Positions 42,620 to 51,309 of a stretch of 64,000 nt of DNA are shown one piece after another (position 1 is the stretch's first letter; the number at the start of each line of letters is the position of its first letter). The DNA comes from Deltaproteobacteria bacterium GWC2_55_46 (GTDB lineage Bacteria; Desulfobacterota; GWC2-55-46). The translations under genes were made by a program, and so were the position numbers. Location of the stretch: positions 1,517,501 through 1,581,500 of the forward strand of contig LVEI03000001.1 of assembly GCA_001595385.3 (NCBI GenBank), given 5' to 3'. A model generated the notes under the pieces. It was not told the DNA's origin. It saw only the letters and a list, made by a program, of their open reading frames with translations, and did not search any database.

Positions 42620-44766
42620 AGGACTCGTTCTTTATTGTAGCCACTTCGACTGTAATAGACCCGCTGAGGCTCATACAGAAAGACGGCGACATATTCGGCA
42701 TCTACGACAGGTTCGGCGACATACTGCCGCTCGGCAAAGGGGAGCAGGGGCTCTACTACAAGGGGACGAGGTTCCTCTCCCATTATGAGCTGAGGGTAAA
42801 CGGACAGCGCCCGCTTTTTTTAAGCTCGAACACAGACGATGAAAACCTCCTCATGACGGTAGACCTCACCAACCCGGATATCTATTCCGGAACAGAACTC
42901 CTCCTTCGCAGGGATTCCATTCACATCATGCGCTCAAGGTTTCTTTCCTGCGGAAGGCTCATGGAGCATATCAGGGTGAAGAACTTCGGCGGAGAGCAGG
43001 CAAGCTTCACCCTTGAGATAGGCGCCGATTCTGACTTCGAGGATATCTTCGAGGTGAGGGGGCTCAAGAGGATCAGGCGGGGCGCGCTCCAGGAGCCGGA
43101 GTACGGCGAACGGGGGCTCAGGCTCTCTTACGACGGGCTCGACGGCGTGAGGAGGACTACCGCCTTTACCTTGACGCGCGCCCCGGACAGGATGGGCGAC
43201 AACACCTTCGATTTCAGAGTGGACTTGAAGCCCGAGGCGGTGGAGGATATCTTCATCACCGCCGAGTGCGTGGAAGGGTTATCGCGCCATGAAAGCGGGG
43301 CCGACTTCGCGGGTGCTTTCGAAGAGGCGAAGAGGGCCTCGTCAGCCAGGAAGAGATCGAACGCCGGAATACAGACCTCGAACGAGCACTTCAACATCTC
43401 GATAAAAAGGTCGCTCGCCGACATCAACATGATGCTGACGGAGACCCCCCATGGCGTCTATCCCTATGGCGGCATCCCGTGGTACTGCACCCCGTTCGGG
43501 AGGGACGGGATAATAACGGCCATCGAGTGCCTCTGGATAAAGCCGGAGCTTGCCAGGGGCGTGCTCAAATACCTGGCGTCGATGCAGGCCACAGTGCTCG
43601 ATAAGAAAAAGGCCGCAGAACCGGGCAAGATCATGCACGAGACCAGGCAGGGCGAGATGGCCGCGCTCGACGAGATACCGTTCAGCCTCTATTACGGCAG
43701 CGTTGACGCCACACCTCTCTTTGTCGTGCTTGCGGGAGTATACTGGAGGAGGACAGGTGACACCGCCCTTATAAAAAAGATATGGAAGAACATAGAGGCC
43801 GCGCTCGTCTGGATGGACAGATACGGAGACGTGGACGGCGATGGCTTTTTGGAATATGTCCCGCACGCGAAGGGCTTGAGGAACCAGGGCTGGAAAGACT
43901 CTCAGGACTCTGTCTTCCACAAGGACGGCGCGTTGGCCGAAGGGCCTATCGCCCTTTGCGAGGTCCAGGCCTATTTATACGCGGCCAAGAGGGAGGCCTC
44001 CGCCCTCGCGAGGCTCGTCGGCAAAGACGCGCTCTCTGAGAGGCTCAAGCGAGAGGCTGACGAGGTACGGCGCAGGTTCAACGAGTTATTCTGGGACGAG
44101 GAGCTTTCTACGTTTGTCCTTGCCCTCGACGGCGATAAAAAGCCATGCCGGGTGGTCGCCTCAAACGCCGGGCACGCGTTATTCGCCGGCATAGCCGATA
44201 TCGACAAGGCCCATAGGGTAGCTGAGACACTTCTTTCAGATCCCCTTTTTTCAGGCTGGGGCATTCGGACCATCGGGGCGAAGGAGAAACGCTACAACCC
44301 CATGTCCTATCACAACGGGTCGGTCTGGCCGCATGACAACGCGCTTGTAGCCTTTGGGCTGGCGACTTACGGCTTTACAGGGCATTTCAACAAGGTCTTC
44401 TCCGGTATCTTCGACGCGGCGCTCTCTACAGAGCTTCAGAGGCTGCCGGAGCTATTCTGCGGCTTTCACAGAAGAGATGGCGTTGCCCCCACGCAGTACC
44501 CTGTCGCCTGCTCGCCGCAGACATGGGCTTCAGGCGCGCTCCTTCTCATGCTCCAGGCCTCTCTGGGAATATACTTCGAGGCCGACAAGAAGATGGTGAT
44601 ATTCAAGGAACCGGTGCTGCCGCAGTTCCTCACGTCTGTTTATCTTAAAAACCTCATGGTCGCCGGCCGCAAGGGGGTGGATATCCTCATATCAAGGTAC
44701 GGGGAGGACGTTACGGTGGAGGCGCTCAAAAAACCCGATGACGTGCACATATTAATCATAAAGTAG
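42598..44766 (+). CDS. Amylo-alpha-1,6-glucosidase / glycogen debranching enzyme-like
   Basis: A 722-residue protein. The N-terminal beta domain (about 1-250; FGIYDRFGDILPLGKGEQGLYYKGTRFLSHYEL) matches the bacterial debranching-enzyme N-domain. The C-terminal (alpha/alpha)6 barrel contains PWYCTPFGRDGIITA, YGSVDATPLFVVL, NQGWKDSQDSVFH and SYHNGSVWPHDNALVAFGL, as in GH133-type glucosidases. It should cleave alpha-1,6 branches in glycogen or a related glucan. The start overlaps the GT4 gene; GGGGGA precedes the ATG. It pairs naturally with a glucan-making GT4. Confidence 0.88.
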   Translation: MAAVSRIKDSFFIVATSTVIDPLRLIQKDGDIFGIYDRFGDILPLGKGEQGLYYKGTRFLSHYELRVNGQRPLFLSSNTDDENLLMTVDLTNPDIYSGTELLLRRDSIHIMRSRFLSCGRLMEHIRVKNFGGEQASFTLEIGADSDFEDIFEVRGLKRIRRGALQEPEYGERGLRLSYDGLDGVRRTTAFTLTRAPDRMGDNTFDFRVDLKPEAVEDIFITAECVEGLSRHESGADFAGAFEEAKRASSARKRSNAGIQTSNEHFNISIKRSLADINMMLTETPHGVYPYGGIPWYCTPFGRDGIITAIECLWIKPELARGVLKYLASMQATVLDKKKAAEPGKIMHETRQGEMAALDEIPFSLYYGSVDATPLFVVLAGVYWRRTGDTALIKKIWKNIEAALVWMDRYGDVDGDGFLEYVPHAKGLRNQGWKDSQDSVFHKDGALAEGPIALCEVQAYLYAAKREASALARLVGKDALSERLKREADEVRRRFNELFWDEELSTFVLALDGDKKPCRVVASNAGHALFAGIADIDKAHRVAETLLSDPLFSGWGIRTIGAKEKRYNPMSYHNGSVWPHDNALVAFGLATYGFTGHFNKVFSGIFDAALSTELQRLPELFCGFHRRDGVAPTQYPVACSPQTWASGALLLMLQASLGIYFEADKKMVIFKEPVLPQFLTSVYLKNLMVAGRKGVDILISRYGEDVTVEALKKPDDVHILIIK

Positions 44767-44879
44767 CAAACGGTGAGGGCAGGGGAGAGGGGGAAAAGTC
44801 TGTCAAAAATGAGCAAGGCGAAGCAATCCCGGTTTCTTCGCCCCTTGACTTCGACCGAAAAAAGGCCAAAATAGATAAT

Positions 44880-45272
44880 ATGGAAAAGGTAAAGAAGACA
44901 GAGCAGGAATGGAAAAAGGTCCTTACGCCAGAGCAGTATAATGTGACGCGGAAGCAGGGCACCGAGAGGCCTTTTTCAGGCGAGTACGTCCACACGAAAG
45001 ACAAAGGGGTCTACGCCTGCGTCAACTGCGGGCAGGAGCTCTTCAGCTCTGATGCGAAATACGAGTCGGGCACAGGCTGGCCGAGCTTCCGGGAGCCAGC
45101 CGGCCCTGAAAAGGTAAGCGCCAAAGAGGACAGGAGCCTCTTTACGGAGAGGACAGAGGTCCTGTGCTCACGGTGCGAGGCGCACCTCGGTCACGTCTTC
45201 GACGACGGCTCGCCACCGACCGGAAAAAGGTACTGCATCAACTCTGTCGCGTTGAAGCTTGTAAAGAAATGA
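44880..45272 (+). CDS. msrB: Peptide-methionine (R)-S-oxide reductase
   Basis: Repairs methionine-R-sulfoxide. The 130-residue length is standard. The zinc ligands are C47, C50, C96 and C99 (CVNC, CSRC) and the catalytic cysteine is C119 in RYCINSVAL; GTGWPSF and HLGHVFDDG are also family hallmarks. msrA lies 3.6 kb downstream, separate but on the same strand. It converges with the TPR paralog 2 gene with a 6-bp gap. Confidence 0.96.
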   Translation: MEKVKKTEQEWKKVLTPEQYNVTRKQGTERPFSGEYVHTKDKGVYACVNCGQELFSSDAKYESGTGWPSFREPAGPEKVSAKEDRSLFTERTEVLCSRCEAHLGHVFDDGSPPTGKRYCINSVALKLVKK

Positions 45273-45278
45273 CACCCA

Positions 45279-46871
45279 TTACCTGGGCAGGGGTCTCCAG
45301 CCGAGGGCCTCTGCTCTCTGTCTGGCCTCGAAGGCGAGGTCATCCTTTCCGATATTCGAGTAGGCCGCTGCAAGGTTGACCCATGGCTCCGGCTTGCCGG
45401 GCAGCAGGGGGATGGCCCTCATGAGGTCGTCGATAGCCTTGTCGAATTCACCGAGCGCGCCGTACGCGCCAGCTCTGTTGTTTAAAGCATAGGCGTCCTT
45501 CGGGTTAATGGATATGACCACGTTGAAGTCATCAATAGCCTCCCTGTGCCTTCCGGCTTCGTCAAGCGCAAGTCCCCTCATGTTGTAGGAGTGCACGACC
45601 TTTCCGGGATAGAGCTCTATCTGCCTGTTCCATAGCGCGATAGAGTCCTTCCAGAAGCCGGTCTGCCTTACTGTTACAGCGGAGAGCGCTACCAGTATAG
45701 CGAGCATCACCGCCAGGGCCGCGTAGAACGCCGCCCTGGTCTTATGAAGTTTGTGGAGGATGGTCCCGGCCCCCGCGCCCGCCAGAAGATACAGGCCGAG
45801 CATGGGCAGATAGGTATACCTGTCTGCCGCTGCCTGGCTTCCCACCTGCACAAGGCCTATTACCGGGAGAAGCGTTACGAGGTAATAGAGCCAGCCCGTT
45901 GCCGGGGCTTTTGTCCTTCTCAAGGCCAGCACGGAGACGATGGACACTGTCATGATAAGGGCCGCGGAGGCGTAAAAAGAGATGTCGAAAGGCTCGGCAG
46001 CCATCGGGTAGTACGGCGCGAGGCCCGCCGGGTAGATGGTCTTGAAGATGTAGAAGCCCACCCCGCGCACCGCGGTCACGCCCCTTTGCCATACGGAGGA
46101 GCTATCCAATGAGACGACCGCCGCCGCGGACTTCTGGACCAGGATGGTCGTTATCGCGGAGGCCGCGCTGAGCGCGATGAAAGGCGCTTTTTCGATGACG
46201 GCTTTGATGAGGCGGCCCCTGAGCCTGTCGAGCGGAAAGAGGTCGATAATAAGGAGGACCGCCGGGATGGTGACCGCCATGGGCTTGCTCATAAGCGCCA
46301 GGGCGAACAATACCAGGGCCGAGATATACCAGACGCCCCTTTGGGTGGCGGCGTACCTCAGGTAGGCCGATATAGTCAGGAGGAAGAAGAAGGCGCAAAG
46401 GAGGTCTTTCCTTTCAGATATCCAGGCCACCGACTCGACATGGGTCGGGTGTACCCCGAAGAGCAGGGCCGCGGCAAGGGCCGTGGTCCATATAATAACG
46501 CCCGGCAGCCCCTTACGTGCGGATGCGAGCCGGAAGGAGACTAAAAAGACCAGGGCTGTGTTGAGGGCGTGGAGGATGCTGTTGGTGAGGTGAAAACCGA
46601 ACGGCTTGTTCCCCCATATCGCGAAGTCAAGGGTGTATGAAAGCAGCGTGAGGGGGAGCCAGTTGCCGACGGTTATCGATGTGAACGCTGCCTTGAGGTC
46701 GAGGGCGCGTATATAGGGGTTTTCGTATACATGCTCTGGGTCGTCCCAGTTCACGAACCCGTTGCCGAGGGATGGCGCGTAGACGGCAAAGGCTATGATG
46801 GCTGAAAGTAAAGCCGCGGCCAGGGCCGATGTTCTGATCTTTTTTTCGAGTGGCATAATAATAGGGCCCAT
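45279..46871 (-). CDS. GT-C-like membrane protein with C-terminal TPR (paralog 2)
   Basis: 530 residues. It has the same pattern as the other two copies: FVNWDDPEHVYENPYIRAL, PLTLLSYTLDFAIWGNKPFGFHLTNSILHALN and HPTHVESVAWISERKDLLCAFF, about twelve membrane spans. At the end there are three TPR units (NMRGLALDEAGRHREAIDDF, NNRAGAYGALGEFDKAIDDL, NLAAAYSNIGKDDLAFEA). It is closer to paralog 3 (53523) than to paralog 1. The start could be ATG 46871 or ATG 46856. It is divergent from the GT2 gene. Confidence 0.78.
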   Translation of the reverse strand: MGPIIMPLEKKIRTSALAAALLSAIIAFAVYAPSLGNGFVNWDDPEHVYENPYIRALDLKAAFTSITVGNWLPLTLLSYTLDFAIWGNKPFGFHLTNSILHALNTALVFLVSFRLASARKGLPGVIIWTTALAAALLFGVHPTHVESVAWISERKDLLCAFFFLLTISAYLRYAATQRGVWYISALVLFALALMSKPMAVTIPAVLLIIDLFPLDRLRGRLIKAVIEKAPFIALSAASAITTILVQKSAAAVVSLDSSSVWQRGVTAVRGVGFYIFKTIYPAGLAPYYPMAAEPFDISFYASAALIMTVSIVSVLALRRTKAPATGWLYYLVTLLPVIGLVQVGSQAAADRYTYLPMLGLYLLAGAGAGTILHKLHKTRAAFYAALAVMLAILVALSAVTVRQTGFWKDSIALWNRQIELYPGKVVHSYNMRGLALDEAGRHREAIDDFNVVISINPKDAYALNNRAGAYGALGEFDKAIDDLMRAIPLLPGKPEPWVNLAAAYSNIGKDDLAFEARQRAEALGWRPLPR

Positions 46872-46932
46872 TGCGCATATTATCCGGAAATGGAGGGTGA
46901 AATCAATCTTTTCAGGCGCCGCTCCTTTTCAA

Positions 46933-46962
46933 TTGACAGCCCGAGAGCTGTTTTGCCATAAT
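46933..46962 (+). promoter_or_regulatory. Candidate promoter of the GT2 gene
   Basis: TTGACA (46933-46938) and CATAAT (46957-46962), spacer 18 bp. The start point would be about 33 nt upstream of the ATG at 47002. Confidence 0.5.
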
Positions 46963-47001
46963 TGAAGGGACGAAAACAATCTACCGCAGCCGGACCTCTT
47001 T

Positions 47002-47784
47002 ATGTTACATGGAAAAAAAGTAGTAGTCGTCCTTCCAGCGTATCACGCCGAGAAGACGCTTGTAATGACCTACAAGGATATCCCTATGGACGTCGTTGAC
47101 GACGTCGTGCTCGTGGACGACTGCAGCGCCGACAACACCGTTGCCGAAGCCAGGAAGCTCGGCATCAGGAACGTGGTCGTGCATGAGAAGAACAAGGGGT
47201 ACGGCGGGAACCAGAAGACCTGCTACACAAAGGCCCTTGCGCTCGGGGCGGATATCGTTGTAATGGTCCACCCCGACTACCAGTACGCCCCGAAGCTCAT
47301 TACTGCCATGGCCTCGATGATAGCCTCTGGCGAGTATGACGTGGTTTTGGGCTCAAGGGTGCTTGGCACCGGGGCGCTGAAGGGCGGGATGCCGGTCTAC
47401 AAGTACATCTCCAACAGGTTCCTGACGCTTGCCGAGAACCTCCTTCTCGGAGAGAAGATATCCGAGTACCACACAGGCTACAGGGCTTTCTCAAGGCAGG
47501 TCCTGGAGACATTGCCGCTCAACGAGAACTCGGATGATTTCGTCTTCGACAACCAGATGCTCGCCCAGTCAGTATGGTTCGGCTTCAGGATCGGGGAGAT
47601 AAGCTGCCCGACAAAGTACTTCGAGGACGCCTCGTCGATAAACTTCAGGAGAAGCGTCATATACGGCTTCGGTGTCCTTGGCACAGCCCTGAAATACAAG
47701 CTCCAGAAAATGGGGCTAAAAAACTATCCTATCTTCGCGCGCGCCGGCAAAAAGCTATCCTCCGTCACAGGGCGCGCCGTTTAA
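47002..47784 (+). CDS. Glycosyltransferase family 2 (polyprenyl-phosphate sugar synthase type)
   Basis: A 260-residue soluble or peripheral GT-A enzyme. [15 protein letters not shown] opens the fold, [11 protein letters not shown] and VMVHPDYQY supply the acidic donor/metal sites, and [28 protein letters not shown] is typical of DPM1/dolichyl-phosphate-sugar synthases. It lacks the C-terminal membrane helices some members have. It could make the polyprenyl-phosphate sugar used by the GT-C enzymes encoded around it, which is inferred from context. Confidence 0.82.
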   Translation: MLHGKKVVVVLPAYHAEKTLVMTYKDIPMDVVDDVVLVDDCSADNTVAEARKLGIRNVVVHEKNKGYGGNQKTCYTKALALGADIVVMVHPDYQYAPKLITAMASMIASGEYDVVLGSRVLGTGALKGGMPVYKYISNRFLTLAENLLLGEKISEYHTGYRAFSRQVLETLPLNENSDDFVFDNQMLAQSVWFGFRIGEISCPTKYFEDASSINFRRSVIYGFGVLGTALKYKLQKMGLKNYPIFARAGKKLSSVTGRAV

Positions 47785-47845
47785 AGTCTCATAATCTGGT
47801 CTAACCCCGTGCCTTTCGTTAAATGAAGAGATGGGAGATTTGGGT

Positions 47846-47923
47846 TCCCCTCTTTTATAAAGAGGGGTCTGGGGAGATTATTTCTGAAGGATTATAATCC
47901 CCCCTTTTTGAAGGGGGGATTAT
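47846..47923. repeat. REP-type hairpins downstream of GT2
   Basis: CCCCTCTTT (from 47848) pairs with AAAGAGGGG. AATCCCCCC (from about 47898) pairs with GGGGGGATT around TTTTTGAA. These are the same family as 6071 and 58925. They may stop transcripts from both flanking, convergent genes. Confidence 0.65.
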
Positions 47924-47942
47924 TCAGTTGTAATATTGTCAG

Positions 47943-48446
47943 TCAATGGCCGCAGCTTCCGCAGCTCCCGTCTCCGCTGCAGTCGTCATCGGCCACCCCT
48001 ACGAAAAGGCCGCAGTCCGGGCATTCTTCCGATGAGCCCATGAGCGCGGCGCCGCAGGCGGGGCAGAGCCCTTTTTTAAGCCGTTCCTCGGCATCGGCTA
48101 TCTCCGGGTTGGACCTCTTCCATAGCTCGTCGACCCTGGCGGCCGCGTCAACCGCTACTTCCCTGTCGACAAATACCCCGAAGCCGCCCTTGCAGGAGCT
48201 GGCAGGAGCGCGGAGCACCGTGACCTCAAAGCCGTCGCTCCGGAGGGCCCAGGCGAGTTCATTAGCCCTATCGTAAGTGCCTTCCTCCAGGCATACAAGG
48301 CCCTCGTTGCCCGGGGTTGCGGGGCGAGGCGAGGGGCCGCGCATCTCTTCCGGACTTACCAGCTCGGTATCGCACCTGTTGCAGACATTTACGTGCGCGA
48401 AGAACTCTGCCCCGCATTCAGGGCAAACCTTGGTCTCGTCATCCAT
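47943..48446 (-). CDS. Zinc-ribbon protein with DUF2007-like core
   Basis: 167 residues. An N-terminal zinc ribbon (CPECG…CNRC, residues 8-25) is followed by a ferredoxin-like DUF2007-type segment (about 48-108: LVCLEEGTYDRANELAWALR, VFVDREVAVDAAARVDEL). A second zinc ribbon follows (CPACG…CPDCG), then a Cys-rich tail (CSGDGSCGSCGH). DUF2007 proteins are thought to be signal or regulatory factors; no target is known. It is probably cytosolic. Two ribbons around a DUF2007 domain is a neat but known type of arrangement. Confidence 0.7.
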   Translation of the reverse strand: MDDETKVCPECGAEFFAHVNVCNRCDTELVSPEEMRGPSPRPATPGNEGLVCLEEGTYDRANELAWALRSDGFEVTVLRAPASSCKGGFGVFVDREVAVDAAARVDELWKRSNPEIADAEERLKKGLCPACGAALMGSSEECPDCGLFVGVADDDCSGDGSCGSCGH

Positions 48447-48554
48447 AATAGATTTCCTTTATAATGTTGTTTTGGTGGCCTGAACGGTCAAAAGCGGCCT
48501 TGATTATACCATGAACTCGTGATACAAATAAACCTTGTCTTTTTTCCATTCGCC

Positions 48555-48646
<92 letters not shown>

Positions 48647-48656
48647 GTTTTAACTC

Positions 48657-48752
48657 ATGTCCCAATACCTATCGAAGGCCAGACCCCATCTCCCGTTTTT
48701 AGCGCTCCTGATCGCACTATCCGTATACCTGGGATTAAAGACCCTGCCTTAG
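48657..48752 (+). CDS. Possible 31-residue membrane peptide
   Basis: ATG at 48657 opens a 31-codon frame whose middle (HLPFLALLIALSVYLGL) is a single hydrophobic helix. No ribosome binding site is seen, since it begins only 10 bp after the tRNA-Ser CCA. It may be real or chance. The rest of the gap to msrA shows a TATAAT (48886-48891) without a matched -35. Confidence 0.2.
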   Translation: MSQYLSKARPHLPFLALLIALSVYLGLKTLP

Positions 48753-48916
48753 GAAGGGTGAGACGGCTGGAAAGAAGGCTCGGCGCAGACGTTGTTGACC
48801 CTTGAGCTTTCCCACTTGAGGATCCTTCATCGGGTCCGTTCCCCGTTCAAGAGTTTTGTCACAAACCCTCCGGGCCGGTTTGCGTTATAATATGGTTGTA
48901 AAGGGGGGAGAAGTCC

Positions 48917-49399
48917 ATGAATGAGAAGAAAACCGAGAAGGCCGTCTTCGCCGCCGGCTGTTTCTGGGGGGTGGAGGAGACGTTCAGGAATGTAAAAGGC
49001 GTTATCTCGACAAGGGTCGGTTATACCGGCGGCTCGACAGAGGACCCTTCATATGAAGAGGTATGTACCGAATCAACAGGCCACGCTGAGGCGGTGGAGG
49101 TAACGTTCGACCCCGGGACCGTAAGCTACGGAGAGTTTCTTAATATTTTCTGGGACATACACGACCCTACGACGCTCGACAGGCAGGGGCCGGATATCGG
49201 AAGCCAGTACAGGTCGGCGATATTCTATATGAGCACAGAGCAGGAGAGGCTCGCCATGGGATCAAAGGAGAGGCTCGAGCAAAGCGGGATATACAGTGGG
49301 CCGATCGTGACGGAGATAGCCCCTGCAGGGGTCTTTTACCCGGCTGAGGAATACCATCAGAAGTATCTTAAGAAGAGGGGGCTTAAGTACTGCGGCTGA
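48917..49399 (+). CDS. msrA: Peptide-methionine (S)-S-oxide reductase
   Basis: Repairs methionine-S-sulfoxide, complementing MsrB. 160 residues with the catalytic GCFWG (C15), [30 protein letters not shown] and a resolving-type C159 at the C-terminus. GGGGGGAGAAG precedes the ATG. A strong terminator follows. Confidence 0.96.
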   Translation: MNEKKTEKAVFAAGCFWGVEETFRNVKGVISTRVGYTGGSTEDPSYEEVCTESTGHAEAVEVTFDPGTVSYGEFLNIFWDIHDPTTLDRQGPDIGSQYRSAIFYMSTEQERLAMGSKERLEQSGIYSGPIVTEIAPAGVFYPAEEYHQKYLKKRGLKYCG

Positions 49400-49414
49400 T
49401 CGCGATAGAAGTCT

Positions 49415-49448
49415 AACAAAGGGCGGCGGATGCCGCCCTTTGTTTTTT
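49415..49448 (+). terminator. Intrinsic terminator of msrA
   Basis: AACAAAGGGCGGC folds with GCCGCCCTTTGTT and ends in a six-T run. The AACAAA arm makes it usable in both directions, also closing the convergent SemiSWEET gene. Confidence 0.9.
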
Positions 49449-49466
49449 AAACCCAGCTTCGATCTT

Positions 49467-49721
49467 CTACTTATATATGAGCTTTAGCGTAAGGATTATG
49501 AGCGAGAATACCAGCGAAATTGAGTTGGCTACGACGACCGGCAGCGAACCTATCTTTATGCCGTAGACTATCCAGATAAAGATGCCGACGGATAACAGCA
49601 GGAACATGACGAGTGAAACGTCCTTTGTCGAGCGTGTCTTCCAGGTCTTCACTACCTGTGGGAAAAAAGAAGCCGTGGTCAACGTGCCGCCCAGCAGCCC
49701 GAGCAGGGTAATCGAGTCCAT
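49467..49721 (-). CDS. SemiSWEET-type sugar transporter
   Basis: An 84-residue, three-helix protein. GTLTTASFFPQVVKTWKTRSTKDVS contains the PQ-loop motif of SemiSWEETs, and the last helix holds NSISLVFSLIILTLKLIY. Two copies form a pore for passive transport of sugars or related small molecules. GGAGG stands before the ATG. The length is exactly that of bacterial SemiSWEETs. Confidence 0.9.
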   Translation of the reverse strand: MDSITLLGLLGGTLTTASFFPQVVKTWKTRSTKDVSLVMFLLLSVGIFIWIVYGIKIGSLPVVVANSISLVFSLIILTLKLIYK

Positions 49722-49820
49722 TCAATCCTCCAATAAGGTTCCTGATATTCATTCTATTTGATTACCGGGATTTTTCAAAGCCTTTTCGGGGCCGGTTGGC
49801 CAACTGTCCCTGGGTACAGG

Positions 49821-49848
49821 TTCATCTGGCTTCTGAAATAAGTATAAT
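49821..49848 (+). promoter_or_regulatory. Promoter-like site of the candidate RNA
   Basis: A perfect TATAAT at 49843-49848, with a weak -35 (TTCATC, 49821-49826) at 16 bp. No gene start follows, but a strong terminator lies 145 bp downstream. Confidence 0.4.
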
Positions 49849-49854
49849 ACCCGA

Positions 49855-50027
49855 AAATAGGCGATCTGTGAGCTGTCGTTCTGGCCGTGGTCGGCTTGAA
49901 ATGGCGGCTTTTCGCGAGAATACGTCTTTGGGGGCGGTGGGCCAGACGGGGCTGAGGCTGGGTCTGGCCTGTACTACCGTACCCGGGAAGAAGGGGCAGG
50001 AGAGCGGGGACTCCCTGCCCTCTTTTT
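49855..50027 (+). ncRNA. Candidate structured small RNA of unknown family
   Basis: Between a TATAAT (49843-49848) and an intrinsic terminator (49993-50027) lie about 170 nt. The ORF across it (49796-50080) looks non-coding. The stretch contains an 8-bp stem GGCCAGAC/GTCTGGCC (49940-49947 with 49962-49969) and other GC-rich foldable pieces. Size and layout would fit 6S RNA or a regulatory RNA. I could not match it to the 6S, SRP, tmRNA or RNase P signatures by eye. Confidence 0.35.
49993..50027 (+). terminator. Intrinsic terminator without an upstream protein gene
   Basis: GGGGCAGG (49993-50000) pairs with CCTGCCC (50014-50020), followed by TCTTTTT. It is correctly oriented for a plus-strand transcript, yet the only gene upstream (SemiSWEET) is on the other strand. 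Confidence 0.7.
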
Positions 50028-50138
50028 CATTTCGGCGCTTGTCTTTTGTATATTATAATCTCTTGACTCAAACCGCATAGATGTTAAAATCCTTAAATCA
50101 TTCGCCCCTGCCGGGCAAGCAAAAAATATCAAGACAAA

Positions 50139-50215
50139 GCGCCCGTGGCTCAGCTGGACAGAGCATCTGACTACGAATCAGAGGGTCGGGGGTTCGAATC
50201 CCTCCGGGCGCGCCA
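50139..50215 (+). tRNA. tRNA-Arg (anticodon ACG)
   Basis: GCGCCCG (50139-50145) pairs with CGGGCGC (50205-50211). The anticodon loop CTACGAA gives ACG (A34 expected to be deaminated to inosine by TadA, whose gene is at 56929), the T-loop is TTCGAAT and CCA is encoded. Confidence 0.97.
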
Positions 50216-50225
50216 AGAATATCAG

Positions 50226-50253
50226 GGGGTTACGGCTATCGTAGCCCCTTTTT
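50226..50253 (+). terminator. Terminator after tRNA-Arg
   Basis: GGGGTTACG (50226-50234) pairs with CGTAGCCCC (50240-50248), one G-T pair, followed by five T. The remaining gap to 50632 holds no gene; it includes a short GA-rich stretch and AGTAAGCCTCAAAG (near 50518), which is shared with 37018. Confidence 0.8.
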
Positions 50254-50632
50254 CATTGACTGTGCCAAATCTTTGCTGATCCTGTCCACGATCTTCCCGG
50301 CTACAATCCCGCCATCCAGACAAAACCGGTTTTCTCGTGTATATTTCATCTTTAAAATCAAAATGGGGCCTTGAGCCGTCAAAAGTCACGGAGAAGCGGC
50401 TATACCCATGTTAGGGTGGCAAGCATTTTGAGGACCGGGCTAATTCTTAATGTCTCACCCTCCTCTTTTATCCACCTCCCATCGAGGGAGGGGGGCGAAG
50501 CGCGGGGTGAGAGGGCAGTAAGCCTCAAAGCTGAATAAATATACTCTCGGTCGGTCTTTCAGCCCGGCCAAAACCTTGAACTACGCCTTTCAGGCGATAG
50601 TGGTTCAGTTATTCCACGTAAGAAAGTATAAT

Positions 50633-51067
50633 ATGACGATGCGCTCAAAAATATTTCCAGCGATCATAATACTTCTGCTGATGGCTGTCGCTGGCTGCGA
50701 CAGGCCGATGATACTCAAGACCGACAGCATCACAAAACAGGAAGGCGTGATGATCGCCGGGACATATCATGGCCATTGGAAGCCCCGCTTTACCTCCGGT
50801 ATATCTGTCAAGATAGACGAGAATGATGTCGTCGAGATACCGTGGGCCGAGGGGCGTTTTTTGGAGCTAAACCCCGGAAGCCACTCCTTCGAGATATGGT
50901 ACGGTTGGTTTGCGCGGCGCGCCTCCGTGGCAAAGGGTTGTTTCAAGCTTAACCAGGGGCAGGTGTTGTATCTGGAATATAACCCGCAGGGGACGTCAGA
51001 GGGCAAGGTCGATCTGCTCGATCTGAATAGCAGGAGCCAGATAAATTATAATAAAAAATGTTTATAG
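50633..51067 (+). CDS. Small lipoprotein of unknown function
   Basis: A 144-residue product starting at ATG 50633 (or 50639). A signal peptide with lipobox (ILLLMAVAGC) would place it as a lipoprotein. The mature part forms a short beta-rich domain (VMIAGTYHGHWKPRF, LNPGSHSFEIWYGWFARR, LNQGQVLYLEYNPQG) recalling PEGA-like or carboxypeptidase-regulatory-like folds. TATAAT directly abuts the start codon, which is probably coincidence. I do not recognise a specific family. Confidence 0.65.
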   Translation: MTMRSKIFPAIIILLLMAVAGCDRPMILKTDSITKQEGVMIAGTYHGHWKPRFTSGISVKIDENDVVEIPWAEGRFLELNPGSHSFEIWYGWFARRASVAKGCFKLNQGQVLYLEYNPQGTSEGKVDLLDLNSRSQINYNKKCL

Positions 51068-51309
51068 TGCGTCTTTCGTCAGTAGCATGGGACTGAGAAA
51101 GCACGGCAGGGCATGAAAAGGCAAATCTGGGCTGCTTACATAATGATCGGCGCGGTGGTCCTGCTCCAACCCAGCCATGACCCCGACATGGCGCTCTGAG
51201 CATATGGCGCCGTGTACTGTATTTTGCCGCTCTCCCCTCGCGCTCCATCAGAATTGCGGAAAAATGAAGCCGTTTGTCATAGTAAAAACAAAAAAATGAG
51301 TCTCACGCC

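Noticed and set aside
48856-48891. Promoter for msrA from TTGTCA and TATAAT
   Set aside because: The two hexamers are 24 bp apart, too far for a sigma70 promoter; only the -10 is convincing.
49855-50027. Assignment of the RNA candidate to 6S or SRP RNA
   Set aside because: The SRP core GGUCAGGUCCGGAAGG-type motif is absent and the 6S bubble signature could not be recognised; left as unknown.
49796-50080. 94-codon ORF
   Set aside because: No ribosome binding site, no family resemblance, and it spans a promoter-like site and a strong terminator; better explained by a small RNA or non-coding DNA.
50628-50633. Leaderless transcription of the lipoprotein gene from an abutting TATAAT
   Set aside because: The hexamer overlaps the start codon, so transcription would begin inside the gene; no suitable -35 is seen.
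51114-51200. 28-codon frame before the sterol-desaturase-like gene
   Set aside because: No clear ribosome binding site and too short to judge.
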